64,000 nt of DNA from Acheta domesticus (Eukaryota; Arthropoda; Insecta; Orthoptera; Gryllidae), in assembly GCA_031308135.1 (NCBI GenBank), contig JAHLJT010000631.1, forward strand, positions 8,251,286 through 8,315,285, written 5' to 3'. The notes under the pieces are model-generated. The model saw nothing but the letters and a program-made list of their open reading frames with translations, made no database searches and was not told the DNA's origin. The translations under genes and the position numbers were made by a program. Below are positions 11,901 to 23,146 of the stretch, in pieces (the first letter of the stretch is position 1; every line of letters begins with the position of its first letter).

Positions 11901-14900
11901 TGATGAACCCTTGCCTGTATTGAATAATAGGACATTCATGTACAAAGAATAGGTTCACAATCAAGGAACTGATCTGTTTTATACATATGAACCCATTACC
12001 TGCCTTTGTCCCCAAAATAGGATGCAAAATAAAAAGGAATATTTCTAAACACAGGCAAAATTTTGATGTATAAGTTGTTTCTGAAGCATTGCAAGACTAT
12101 TTATCAAGACTCTGTGGCGAGAAAATTTTCATTTTGAGTAATTTGAGTTGGAGAAATATGTAGATTTTGAAATTAGTTTTGTGAAAGATTGTGGTTGTTG
12201 GTTGGTTGGTTTGGTTTTTCATGGATATTGAATGACAGAATGGTGACAAAATTTTTAGTATAATACTACTACTACTACTACTAATTATTATTATTATTAT
12301 TATTATTTACTACTGCAAATAAGCATACTCTCTGTGGCAGTTAATCACAAAGTACAAAAAAAAAAAAAAAGAAATTTTAACAATTCTATCAATAATTACG
12401 TATTTTGAAATTGAGGGATGTTCTTGTGAAGTCATTTAATTTGTCTGAATTGAATTCAAAATATCAGTGAACACCTTTAAGCAAGCTCCATGGGATGAAG
12501 GGTTAAGTCTGAGATGAGTAAATGGTACATTTTTGCTAGATCCTTCATTTCTTGGATAAATATAATTCCATTTTAAATATACAAATTAAAGTGATTGTTG
12601 TTGTAAGTACCTTTAACATCTGAAATTATAAGAAAAAACCCTTGAAATCAGTGGCGTGTACTGCTTTCATGCCCTGGGCTACCGCTGACGTTTGAAATAA
12701 TCTTTGACTGTATAACTATACATAATCTTCGATTATGTATGACATTTTCTAGTTTGTACTATTTTTATCATCGCCTATATTATTTCAGTAGTATACCTTC
12801 CCTTTGCGGCTCTCACATGCAATCAGTCTTTATAAATGAGGTCTCAAAAGAAAGAGAATTTCAGAGATGTGACAAATTGCACTTTGACTTCAAAAACATG
12901 AAGGATTTGTTTAAAAAACGCAAATAAATATTTGAGTGAAATGCAACCTGCAACACATGAAAGGATTTTTTTAATCTATATCATTAAATAATTCCTAACC
13001 AAAACATCCTAGGGCCTTAAAAACTAAAATTTTGAGGCCAAAGGCCTCAAAGAAATGTTCCTCACATGGTAATCTACAGGATGAGATCTTCTTGACCATT
13101 CTGTTAAATTTTTATTGGTTCGATTCTTCTTGATTCTACCCCACCTGTTCAGAGCCTGTAGAATCTGCAACTGTATGTGAAATTATTAATTACTTGATAT
13201 TCTATGCATTTGAATTACTTTGGAGTACCTCTTTGCTTAATGATAAAGTTAAATAAGAATAGTTTGCATTGACAAGGGTGTATTACATTGTTATCAATTA
13301 CCAGGTCACGTATAGAACAAGTGACGGAGGATAAGAGATTCTTGAAGAAAAATGTATATTATAGGTTTAATATGGAAAAATAAGGAAGACGGTGGGGTAT
13401 ATCATAAACGTATAAATAATATTGTATAATAAAAATAATACTAACTAGAAGAACTACATTATCGAATAATTTCATGAAATACAATCATTTTTACAATTTC
13501 TCATTATACGAATGATGATTAAAAGACTTCTCTAATAAACACTGTACAATATAGTCATTGTCAACGGATAAACTTCCCGAAGTTTGCTGTGACATTTTTT
13601 AAAAGTAACTTACCAAATTGACAATAGTTAACTTTGACACTATCACATTCTTAATTTTTGCAATTTTAACACTTTTAAAATACACTTAATATAATCTATT
13701 ACATGTATGCACACCGCCAAACATGTATGTCACAAAAGTACACATCTAATTTACTCAATCCGTTTACTGCCCACTGCCTCCGAACATGACAAGAAAGTGG
13801 TCGGGAAATTGGCAACCTGAACCCTTGCCTGGCCCATATCTTACTAGCAGTTGGGGGGAGTGAATCATGGAACGAACGCACACTCTGTGCAAATGCCACT
13901 GGGTGCCAGTGGTTTCTTCGGCGTTGCCGCCTTTCAAGAGGACTGATGCGCCAACAACTGAGCGATTTAATACAGATCTCAACAGAACTGATTGTACAGA
14001 ATCTTGAAAAAGTATGACACTGAAAAGAATGTGGTGTGTAATTATTTTTAATATGATTTATCTTGACATATTTTGGCTCTCATAATTTTCTCAGGCTACT
14101 GCCAGTAGCCCACATTATACACCACTGCTTGAAGTATGAATGAAAACTGAAAAATAGAAAATTTGTTTGAATAATACTTGTAAGAAGTTTTCTTTCTGCA
14201 GATACCATAACAACCTTCACACACCCCTCCCTTTTTTTCCTTGGAAAAGACCATTTATTTGGTAGAATTTGCTTTGAATTTGTTTGCATAGAATTTGTTT
14301 GAATTTCTCATCGGAAAAAATTCCAAATGAGAGCTTTCTGTTCATATTACTAGTGTCTTATTTTATCCACAAAAGTTTTTTAATTCTTCGTCATTGTAAT
14401 CATAAGAAAATTTTATGTGGTTTTGCTTTTCAACTTGCTAAATAGAACAAATAGAAGTGATATAATATTATTTATCTCAAAAATGCTCAAGTTTCTCTAG
14501 CTTTTGTCAATTAAATAATTTTCTTTACATTAGTGTTAATACAAATAATTAAAAATCAAATCTTCAAGGTCAGTAAACTTAAGTTACACAATTATTTCAC
14601 TGTATTAAATGTATTGTATCCAAAATTGAATTGTCACTTTTTCTTATTATTAGAATTGGAAAAGACGAGCAAAACGCCTTGCGGTCAAAGGCAATAGAGA
14701 AGCTCCAACAGCAACTGATGCAGCACGTTGGAAGGCTCCTCCTTCACGTTCAAAATTTATCAATAAACAAGCAAGTCGAAGTCAAGGGCAGGCCACCAAC
14801 ACCCAAAACGAATCAGTCACTCTACCTACAAGTATTGCTGGAGGTGGTCGTCAACATGTCCGGCAGCAGGTAGTAACTCAGACATCAAACCAAAACATGA

Positions 14901-16872
14901 CTGCTAATTTGACTGTATCTCCCCCAGAAAATACCAAGTAAGTATAATCTACATTAATGTATAACACTATGTTAATTAAAACAGTAATGAAGTATGGTAG
15001 TTCAAAACAGACAAGTCTTACATTTACAACTTCAATACATTAATAAAAGGTATTTCTTTGAATGTAAGGCAATTTTATTTTAGGCTTTAAAGAGTTTAAA
15101 ATCAAGGTGCTCCTCTGTAGTACACGGTTGTAGTGAATTTCACAATTAAACTTTTCCAAAAATTATCATTACATTACATTTTTATGTTAAAATCATATTT
15201 ATATTGAAAGAGAACACAAAATAGTGTTTATTTATCATACAGAAAAGAGATAGTAAAGGAGTAACTCTTTTAACACTAGAAAGACTGCAAAGCTATTCAA
15301 AATGTCTGCTTCAAATAATTATTTTTTATTTTGAAAAATCTTTTTCTGTATTCCAATTCTTATAATTCATTTTAGGGTAATGAAAAATGTTTTTTAAGTA
15401 ATTTTGGCTTACAAGTCTAACTTCTTTCATGTCAACAAATTTGCCTATTGCCAATTGTTTTTCTGCACCTATGTAGATTAAGTTCTTTCCTAAGTAGATT
15501 CTTGCTTTTACAATATCCTATTTGACACTCAACGCTTTTCATCCCACAAATGTTTGTTTGTACTGAAGTACTCTGCGACAAGTGATGCCTTTTTGGAATA
15601 TGTAGTCTGTATCAGTAACTCGCAAAGTTTTTCAGCCTGGTTCAGTAAATCCAACCACCGGGAGGGATTATTTCCAAAGACCGTTTCATGCAGAATCCAG
15701 GAATTGATTCCAGTTAAAACTGCGATGTTATACAGCGATATTGGACAGTCCACAGTCTGTATTAAGATTTGTGACAGCTCGTGACATTTGTTGTCATCCT
15801 AATTGCTTTTAAAATGAGTAGTCATTTTGACTGCTACCCATGGTTGAATGTAAATTATGAAGAATTAGCTATTATCTCGAAAACTAAGATGTCTAGAAGA
15901 AATATATTTCAAAATTTTATATAACATCCTCGAATATTAAAACTCAAAATATCGTAAAAATAAATCAATAAATACAGGCACAAAAGAAAACTTCAAAATA
16001 GTCAAAATGACTGCCTTTATCATTCTAGTGTTAAGAACTGATCAATACCATTAGCATATAGCTCAATAGCATAACTGGAGAAACTGGAATGCCAGAATTC
16101 GGGAATGCCTTATAGGCAACTGGAATTTAAAATTAAATTAGAGCATATGTTATAAAATTTTGGAATTTATTAAATATTAAGATTTTGGGAGTTTTCTATC
16201 TTTGCGTTAATTCTTTTTTATTTTACCCAAACTGATCCGTTAGGTCAAACAAGGTAACATCTGGAATACTCTCAGAGCCTGTAGTTGGACCTGGATTATA
16301 CAAAGTAGTTGGCTCACAGCCAGTAGATGTTGCAGCTCACCTTAAGCTTCTTGGAGAATCATTATCCATTATTGGTGAGCGCTTGAAAGAGCATGAGGTA
16401 CGTAGTCATTCTCTTATACATAAAACCCAGTCATTTATGAACTTGGTCAATAAACAATTGCTGTTTTATTGAACCATTTCCTTTTTCATAATTCTTAATT
16501 CATTAAATATCTTTTTTCTTCTTTCCTTTCTTTCTGCAGATCAGTATAAAACACTCCTCTGTGAGTGTGGTGTATTATCTGATTTTAGTTTCTTTAAGAG
16601 CCAGAAATGGTTGTATTTACAGAACATTATCACCAATAAACTTTGTGTGTCTGAACAAATGTGATACGGTGCCATCCATAATAAACTCAATTTTTTTTTC
16701 ACAGGGTCAATTTGCAGTATCTGGTAGCCTCTCTGTGCTTCTTGATTCTCTGCTTTGTGCTTTGGGGCCTCTCCTCTGTCTGACTCAGCAAGTACCAGAA
16801 ACTAATGGTTGCCCACCAGAAATGCTCAGTAAAATTTTAGACAATATTGCATATTTCATGCCAGGACTTTAA
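2922..16872 (+). CDS. HMGXB4: HMG box-containing protein 4 homologue, 11 exons
   Basis: The product is a nuclear HMG-box protein; vertebrate HMGXB4 is linked to chromatin and Wnt-responsive transcription. Exons are 2922-3000, 5845-5994, 6763-6893, 8143-8257, 8391-8497, 9126-9227, 9304-9379, 9461-9525, 14654-14937, 16244-16397 and 16705-16872. All are joined in phase and give 476 aa. The N-terminus has a short KRIKQE stretch. A basic RSGRVRKK segment and a glycine/arginine patch follow, then two acidic SD/ED-rich exons. The HMG box spans roughly residues 229-288 ([34 protein letters not shown]). The C-terminal family block at about 395-476 ([50 protein letters not shown]) clinches identity. 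Intron 3 uses a GC donor (CAG/GCAAGT). AATAAA lies at 17427-17432. IMP4 is nested in intron 1 and a 5.1-kb intron 8 holds transposon debris. Confidence 0.93.
3362..4302 (+). CDS. IMP4: IMP4, U3 snoRNP Brix-domain protein, with one apparent frameshift
   Basis: IMP4 binds U3 snoRNA with IMP3 and MPP10 and is needed for early 18S rRNA processing in the nucleolus. The start [14 protein letters not shown] at 3362 is the family's usual N-terminus; a GTG further upstream is not needed. Residues follow the family through [10 protein letters not shown], after which the frame ends at 3557-3559. The homologous sequence resumes one frame over from about 3523 ([24 protein letters not shown]). It runs through the Brix domain ([89 protein letters not shown]) to the stop at 4300-4302. 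A single missing base in an A-run at about 3523-3528 explains the break. There are no introns; AATAAA follows at about 4385. The gene sits inside HMGXB4 intron 1 on the same strand. It could be a real gene with an assembly error or a retrocopy just broken. Confidence 0.85.
4303..5844 (+). other. Rest of HMGXB4 intron 1
   Basis: After the IMP4 polyadenylation signal the intron is AT-rich and contains a long T-run at about 5275-5296. No exon or recognisable transposon is seen before the acceptor at 5844. Confidence 0.5.
6894..8142 (+). other. HMGXB4 intron 3 with a GC-AG boundary
   Basis: The donor is GCAAGT directly after CAG and the acceptor is TTCTAG at 8137-8142. Both flanking exons are in phase only with this non-canonical donor. 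Nothing else recognisable is present. Confidence 0.6.
9526..14653 (+). other. HMGXB4 intron 8, 5.1 kb, with transposon debris
   Basis: The intron separates the two halves of the HMG box. It holds a GT-rich patch near 9755-9800, the mariner-type relic at 11430-11935, trinucleotide microsatellites near 12265-12310 and an A-run near 12356-12371. A locally CpG-richer patch at about 13690-13980 looks like an old insertion but matches no family I can name. Confidence 0.5.
11430..11935 (-). pseudogene. IS630/mariner-type transposase relic
   Basis: Reading the minus strand, fragments line up in the order of an insect DDE transposase of the IS630-Tc1-mariner group. They are INRQKCR, then [18 protein letters not shown] at about 11780-11830, then [14 protein letters not shown] near 11670-11710 (the conserved QDGA-H block containing a catalytic Asp). 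The last is [20 protein letters not shown] near 11530-11595 (the SPDL-P-DFFLWG block). The first two parts share one frame and the last is in another, with stops between, so the copy is dead. No terminal repeats were found. Confidence 0.7.
14938..16243 (+). other. HMGXB4 intron 9, carrying a piggyBac relic
   Basis: The intron is AT-rich. Apart from the TTAA-flanked element at 15270-16034 there is nothing recognisable in it. Confidence 0.5.
15270..16034 (-). mobile_element. Decayed piggyBac element with TTAA ends
   Basis: The insertion starts TTAACACTAGAAAGACTGC at 15270 and ends ATTCTAGTGTTAA at 16034. The ends are inverted repeats (CACTAGAA-GA) directly inside a TTAA duplication, the hallmark of the piggyBac superfamily. 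On the minus strand, 15753-15529 encodes [16 protein letters not shown] followed by [13 protein letters not shown]. That resembles the C-terminal part of the piggyBac transposase (the block preceding the Cys-rich domain). The rest of the transposase is missing, so it is an internally deleted copy. Confidence 0.8.
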
Positions 16873-17930
16873 TCTACATATCCTAAAATGGATAATTGTA
16901 TATTCTATGGGTTTATGGACTGATATATACCATTCTGATCCTGAAGACGAGAGGAAGTTCCAGTGTTTTTGTACATTCATTGATAAAGACTCTTTAAAAA
17001 AAATGTTATTTTTAATAGGATTATCTTGTTAGTGCCACTTTTGTATTAATTAACAAGAATAGAGAATCCAATCTGTAACTTTTTTTTTGTTGTACGTTGG
17101 TTTAGGCATGACAGTTTTATTTTCATGCGAATCTTGCTGATGGAGACATGCCAATCTCTAACTTCATTCTCTCATATGAAGACCAACAAGAAAATTTGAA
17201 CACCTTATTAGTTGTGATGATTAACATCTTAGATGATATTCATTACCACATTTGTCCTGCATATTTATCTTCTTTTGCATTGTAATGCTGTAAACTCTTT
17301 CTCAGTAGATTGTAGAGTATATATAACTATGTGTTAAGAATTTCCTTTAACATATTCTAAGCTGACTACAAAAAGTACAAAAGATTAAAATTATTAATTA
17401 TAAATTTTGTAATGCATGTATTGTGTAATAAAAATGTTCATTTCCCACTTATTTTTCATTGCAAAGATTCTTGTTTATCATTACTTTTTTCCTTGATATA
17501 TACAGAAGCCCAATCCAAGGTAATTGATATCCAGACCTCACATAAGAAAAAACACTTATAATCTGGAGTTCATTTGATAGAGAATCATAAGAAACAAGTA
17601 AAATTAATTTTTTTGCTTATGAACAAAAATTGAGTGAATCGGATAATCACATACCAGGAAGCTTAAGTAATAATATAATTATTTGTCACCTAAATATAGC
17701 ATAAGCCATGAATGACAGGTCAGAATATGTACATAATAATAAAATGTACAATATATTTCTACGTATTAAATACAATACAGAAAAGAAGAAAGAATAAAAA
17801 AGAAAGGAGAAAAAAAGAGTAGTCATCTTCTTATGAGTTGATGCCTGAGCTGGGTCCATCCCTTACATTCAACAGTCAGTTTAGGGGTTTCAACACATGC
17901 AAGAGTATGTAAAAATTATTAGTACTAGTT
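16873..17930. other. HMGXB4 3' UTR and following spacer
   Basis: The stop codon at 16870-16872 is followed by AT-rich sequence with AATAAA at 17427-17432, about 555 nt downstream, the likely 3' end. The remainder to 17930 shows no gene. Confidence 0.5.
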
Positions 17931-18360
17931 AACATTTGTGTAGATACATGTTTATGATGTATATATTCTTTTGTACTGTACAATGTTTGGTTTATCGGAA
18001 AAGCTTTCAGTTTATTTTTGAATGTGAGTACAGAGTTTGAGCTTTTAAATTCACTAGGGAGTTGTTGTATAGTGTAATGCCTGCTATAAAGGTACTTTTT
18101 TGAAAGAGTAAAGTTTCTGCGTGGGACATGCAGATTTCTTTTTTGTCTAGTATCGTAGTTATGAACTTGTTTTAGAGTAACAGAATCCTAATTTTCCACA
18201 AATGCCTTCTTTGTGAAGATTACCATGCATGCACATTTTTGAAATGTTAGTGGTAGGATTTGTAATTTTTTGAAAAGTGGTTTGCAGGACTCGTATTTGT
18301 GAGTATTTTTATTGTTCTCAATATTCGGTTTTGGATGATGAAAGTGTGAATACTTTCAGG
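17930..18360 (-). pseudogene. LINE reverse transcriptase C-terminal relic
   Basis: The minus strand reads, with frame changes, a segment like DSCKPLFKKLQILPL, then YDTRQKRNLHVPRRNF, then LPSEFKSSNSVLTFKNKLKA. This order (PLFK.L-ILPL, YDTR, LP-FK-KLK) is that of the C-terminal tail of jockey-superfamily non-LTR retrotransposon ORF2. The catalytic domain is absent, so this is a 5'-truncated dead copy. Confidence 0.6.
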
Positions 18361-19630
18361 AAAAACTTCAACCACAGAAATGTACTACCACTAGAGTATG
18401 CCCCTTCTGCGTCTGCAGCATGATAGCACTTCACTGTTAAAATATTCTTTAGCAAATTGAATTTTAAATAAACAAATGTGCTCTGTGTTATTCAAGATTA
18501 AAATGAGAAGAAAGAACATGTAGGTATGTTATTGAGTGCAGTAGTGGCTCATGTTGCTTAGGCATAACATACATGAATGTAGGTCACCATTGCATAAACT
18601 GTAACAGAAATACACTTAGTGCTAAAACATTACAAAAAGAAATTACACAGTAATTATTCATACAAACAGTGAAATTATAGAAATGTTTTTGCAACATGTT
18701 ATATAATTAAAGCATTAATCTCAAATAACAGAAATTGTGGTTTAGGCCACTTCAAATATGAGTCACATTTGGTGTAATCTCAATGATTTTAATAACTCAA
18801 CAAGGTCTGCGATTCAGAATTCTGCATAAGATCTGAGGGTTTTAACTTTGCAGAACCAGTCAAAACTAAACTATTACTTATATTATCATTCAATTGTTCC
18901 GCATGGAGTTACTGGCACTGAATTTATCAGCCTGCCAAAAAGTATTAATGGATTCCTATGACCCATGAAGGTACTAGAAGATAATTTACCATGACATCAC
19001 AAAATGTTAGAAGTCACTTCTCCTAGAGTGTAAGGGGCCGAAAAGAAAAATCTTTTCCCATTTTTAATGGAAATATTGGCCGAAGTTTACTTATGGGGAA
19101 TCTATGCACAATGTGTACTTGATTTATTGAACTTTTTTGCCAACCTAACAATTGTAAGTTTTCAAAAGTCTTTTGTCAGTCAAACAGTTTTCGAGGAGCA
19201 TCCAGGTGCCTCTTTGGGTGCAACACAACAATGGCAATGAAGTAGGAAAGAAAAAGAGACGTTTCCAGCACTCTGCTATTGCTTACTCAGGATTATCGCT
19301 ATGCACATCCAACTTTTCACAATGAGGCTCTGGCATATGCAATTGACATAAAACGTCTTGGGAGTCTGTTCAATGCATTTCCAGAAGAGACTGTGGCCTT
19401 CAGGATTTACATAAAACGTTCGGTATAACCAAAATATTTTTTATTCAAAACTAAATAATTATTTATATATTTACTTTATACAACAGACCAAAGCCCAAAG
19501 TTACAGAGTGGGTTGTATACATTCTATAATATGATTTTCAAAGATTGTTGTAAATACAATCAATTAATAAGTATAATTATTTATATTATAAATTCAATGA
19601 GTATGATAATATAAATATATCAGTGAAATT
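18361..19630. other. Intergenic AT-rich spacer
   Basis: No gene is seen. A 28-nt sequence at about 18903-18930 (CATGGAGTTACTGGCACTGA...) recurs almost exactly at 23443-23470, which suggests fragments of one old interspersed repeat. Confidence 0.4.
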
Positions 19631-20075
19631 TATTTAATATAATTTGCTTCGCAGTTTTTTTTGAAATTGTAAAGTGATTCAATAGTTAATGGTGGACATA
19701 ATAACAAGTTGTTTCCCAGGCGTGAGAGTCTTGGTATGGGTGAATTGTGACCATATGATGTCCTGTATGTTTTTATTTTAAATATTTCATTTGTACATAA
19801 AATGTAGTTTGGATTATTTAGTGAAAATGAAGATTTTCATTCTGGACTGACAATATATATAATGTTATTAAACAATTTATATAACATACCATTATTATAA
19901 TCTCTATTTGATTCCAGTGTGCTTAATTTAGTTAGTGTTGCGATATCATTGTAATTATGAGACATGGCTGGATTTCGTAATTTGGCTTTATATGCAGCAT
20001 ATCTTAAGAATTTACATTGAACGCTTTCTATTCTATGTGGTTAGTGAAATAGGGTAACCAAATTTGGGATGCATA
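19630..20075 (-). pseudogene. Second LINE reverse transcriptase C-terminal relic
   Basis: On the minus strand from about 20050 downward the reading is IESVQCKFLRYAAYK, later YNDIATLTKLSTLESNRDYN, then TYRTSYGHNSPIPRLSRLGN. This is the characteristic end of a jockey-type LINE ORF2 (RVQ-KFLR..., L-TL-RR, YG-NSPI-RL-R-N). A stop interrupts it and no upstream RT domain follows. It differs in sequence from the relic near 18 kb, so the two belong to different LINE families. Confidence 0.65.
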
Positions 20076-20387
20076 CTTCAAAATGAGTAATTATGAACAT
20101 TTGTGACCACAATAAATATTTCTAATAACTAGTGGTGCTACAGAATGGCACAGACTTTCCCGTATTAGTTTTCTATTTCCTTGGGTCGTCGCTAGCTGTT
20201 TGGAATTGCCACAAACTCATTCTTGCCAGCTGTCATCTATCACTGCCACAAGTACTTTTTTTTTTTGTCATTTTCTTAATTTTTCGATTTCCTATTGGTA
20301 GAACGGAAACATTCATTTCAGAATTTTAAAGAACACAAAAACCTAGTCATAAATGGCAATTTTCTTTTAAAATTACGTGCTGTTTAA

Positions 20388-21310
20388 GAGAAAATGGCAT
20401 TTTAGCGCTACTAAAAATGCGAAATTTGAAACTCATTTTCACAGAAAATTTTTGAGTTTTCAAAATACTTTATATGAAGTTATTTGAAGCACTTACACTC
20501 ACGAATATAATAATGTTTACAAATTGCTGGTAATGTGCATATTAAAGATGTGAGAGATCTTTCAAAAAAATTACAATTATGTAATTTTTGAAAAAAACAT
20601 AAAAATAACTCAAAATAAACTTTACGCTATACTAAAGAGTGTACTTAGCACTATCCCTTACAAAAGTTTGAAGAAAACATTTGCAGCCATACATGAGAAA
20701 ATGGCGTTTGTGCGTTTCTGAAAATGCAAAATTTTGAGCTACTTTTCACAGAAAACGGTTGCGTTTCCGAGAAACTTTACTTGACATTATTTAAAGCACA
20801 TGTACTCATAAATATAATAATGTGCAAAAATCGCCGCTAATGTAAATATTATCAACATGAGAAACATGTGAAAAAATTTACATTTTTGTAATTTTTGAAA
20901 AAACCAACCTATAGAGCAATATGGCTTTTATGTCATCTGATAGAGTAAATTTACCACTATCCCTACCAAAAGCTTAAAGAAAAAATTTGGAGCTGTTTTT
21001 GAGAAAATCTTGTTTTTGTAATTTTTTAAAATTGCACATATTGCACGAAAACTACTAAAATTTTGAAAAACATTTACATGACCTTTATGAAAGAACTCAA
21101 TATGCAGAACAAATTTTATTTGAAGAAAAAATCTCTACCTTCAATTTTGTAGTTGGAGAAAGACGCCGAAAAAAATTCAAACTTTCAAAGTTTTCAAAAA
21201 TTCAGAGTTATCCGTGAAAATCGGACCTATGCCATGTTAATAAGTGTATTTTAACTATTCATACAAGAAATTTAAAGAAAAAATTTGGAGCCGTTTTTGA
21301 GAAAATTTTG
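20388..21310 (+). repeat. Degenerate tandem repeat, period about 300 bp, three to four copies
   Basis: The anchor GAGAAAAT recurs at 20388, 20695, 21001 and 21299, giving spacings of 307, 306 and 298 nt. In each unit it is preceded by CTATCCCT-like and AAAGAAAA-CATTTG-like blocks and followed by poly-T/poly-A rich sequence such as GTAATTTTTGAAAAAA. CTCA.GAATATAATAATGT occurs in the first two units. Divergence between units is high, so the array is old. No coding sequence is present. Confidence 0.7.
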
Positions 21311-21485
21311 AAAATCCCGGGGGGCTTCATATAAAGTACTCCAAATTTTGAAGAATTTTTTTCAAAATCTCAAATCTTTGACTAGAACCAGATCGATCAG
21401 GGAACATCCAGTTTGGAAGAAATTGTACGTATGGTTTAGGCGCTAGCAGTGTTCACAGACGGATGTTTTCCTTTCAATTGGTTTT

Positions 21486-21700
21486 TTGGTATCAAGGACC
21501 TACAAAACAGGGTTTCTGGCTACCCCACGTGATAGGGGATTTCTTTTTCTTAATTTAGCAACTGGTTTTATCCACTTTTTCGTTTTCACGGCCCCAGCAA
21601 TTAATTTTTTTCCGCCGAAAATTGGCCATTTTTTCGCGCAGTATTACATAACTTTCCCTATACTATGTATACCACTCCGTGTATACGTACGTATACGGGA
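21486..21700 (-). repeat. Interspersed repeat, inverted partner of 30890-31140
   Basis: The reverse complement of this stretch matches 30960-31130 over about 150 nt, including AAAAAGTGGATAAA, CCAGTTGCTAA and, in diverged form, a GGGGTAGCCAGAA-like block. The two copies are in opposite orientation 9.4 kb apart and clearly diverged. Superfamily unknown. Confidence 0.65.
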
Positions 21701-22920
21701 AAGTAAAAATGTGTTGGATATACACAATATTTTATCTAAATCCTGAAGGATGCAGTCTCCAAGTTACTTAGGCAAGGTGTTGGGCTCAAGGATGTTTAAT
21801 GTTAATTGCATAGGCTGGATCGTCACTACAAAATTGGACACACACAGCAGTCACTATCCTTTACACATAATTAAAGAATGATCTGCAAATATTTTCCACT
21901 TGAGGGTATTTGTTGTAAATGCTTACCAAAAATGCACTAGTTCTGTTATGGTCCCTATATCCTACTTCACTTTTAAAATCCATGAGGTAGGAACTGTCAA
22001 AGGACAAAGAAAAATTGTGATCATTCCTGGTAAATAAACTGTATCCAACATATTTACTCGGCACAATTCTAAATATAGCACAATGTCATGGAAAATACCA
22101 AATTTGTGGTCATGGAATTTGAAAGTAGAATTACACTTTTTATTATTTGTAATCATAAGAAAAACACTTGGGCAATTCCTTGCTAGAAAGAAAACTTGTA
22201 AGCATTATTGCATATCTTATTACTTTATCATTATTTACATTAAATTACAATAATACAGCAATTGTATATTTTGCACTACATAAGTATATACTACATTGCT
22301 ATATAAAATTTTTAAAAAAATGTTGATATTAACTTTGACCAAAAAAAATAAAAAAAACAAATGCAATTTGAATCACAAGCATCGCTGGTGTGTGGGGAGG
22401 GGGGAGGTCACGTCCCTCCCAATTATCAGTAGATTTGTTCTCATTTCATTTTTTATCATTAACACAAATAAATTAGCTACGCTGAATGTATGCTTTGATG
22501 CAGAAATATGATAGGACTGCTAATAAGAGCTGAACTTTTAACTTCCTTCAAAGATAGGAATGTACTTAAGAAACAGCATTCCATACAAACTATAGTTGTT
22601 ATTGAAAAATTTTATCACCTGCCACACACATCGAGATTTGCTGGACCTTCTCAACCAAGACACATTAGCGGCCAGTGACATTAACAGAGCAATCTTCAGT
22701 CTTATCAGCATTACAAAATGTAATTTACAAAATGTGATTTAACTTAAGATCATTCATTTTTGCTGAAGTCAATAACGTGTGCCTTTTTAAAAGTTGTTTA
22801 CAAAGTTTATTATCAGAGTGTATAATTGTATTCATGAAACGATGTGGCATAGCTTGAGCTACTGCATACTCCTCGTTAATTCCAAAAAATCTATAAATAA
22901 ATTGTGGTTTTAAACTATGT
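21701..22920. other. Intergenic AT-rich spacer
   Basis: No exon, RNA gene or recognisable transposon is visible. Short A-runs occur near 22310-22360. Confidence 0.4.
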
Positions 22921-23146
22921 TTGGGTTTTTATTTCTTGGCATGTGAGACCTTGTCTTCAAGGTGGAATATCTAACGACATTTTGCATCTGTCTTGGTCAT
23001 GCAGCTAGATGTCGCGTGATTGCCAGCACTGCTCGATACAATCACTATCATGCAACATCTAATGGCACGACTATGCAAGATGCAAAATGCCGTGAGATAT
23101 TCCATTGTGAAGACAGGCCCTCATGAGTTAAGAAATAAAAACCCAA
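22921..23146. repeat. Foldback MITE, copy 1
   Basis: The element begins TTGGGTTTTTATTTCTTGG and ends with the inverse AAGAAATAAAAACCCAA. Its body is palindromic: GGTGGAATATCT...GACATTTTGCATCT on the left mirrors AGATGCAAAATGCCGTGAGATATTCCA on the right, around a centre near 23035. The same family is present at 49451-49679. No coding capacity, so it is a non-autonomous hairpin element. Confidence 0.8.

Noticed and set aside
13699..13982. Two overlapping minus-strand frames in HMGXB4 intron 8
   Set aside because: No family match; likely part of an old unidentified insertion.
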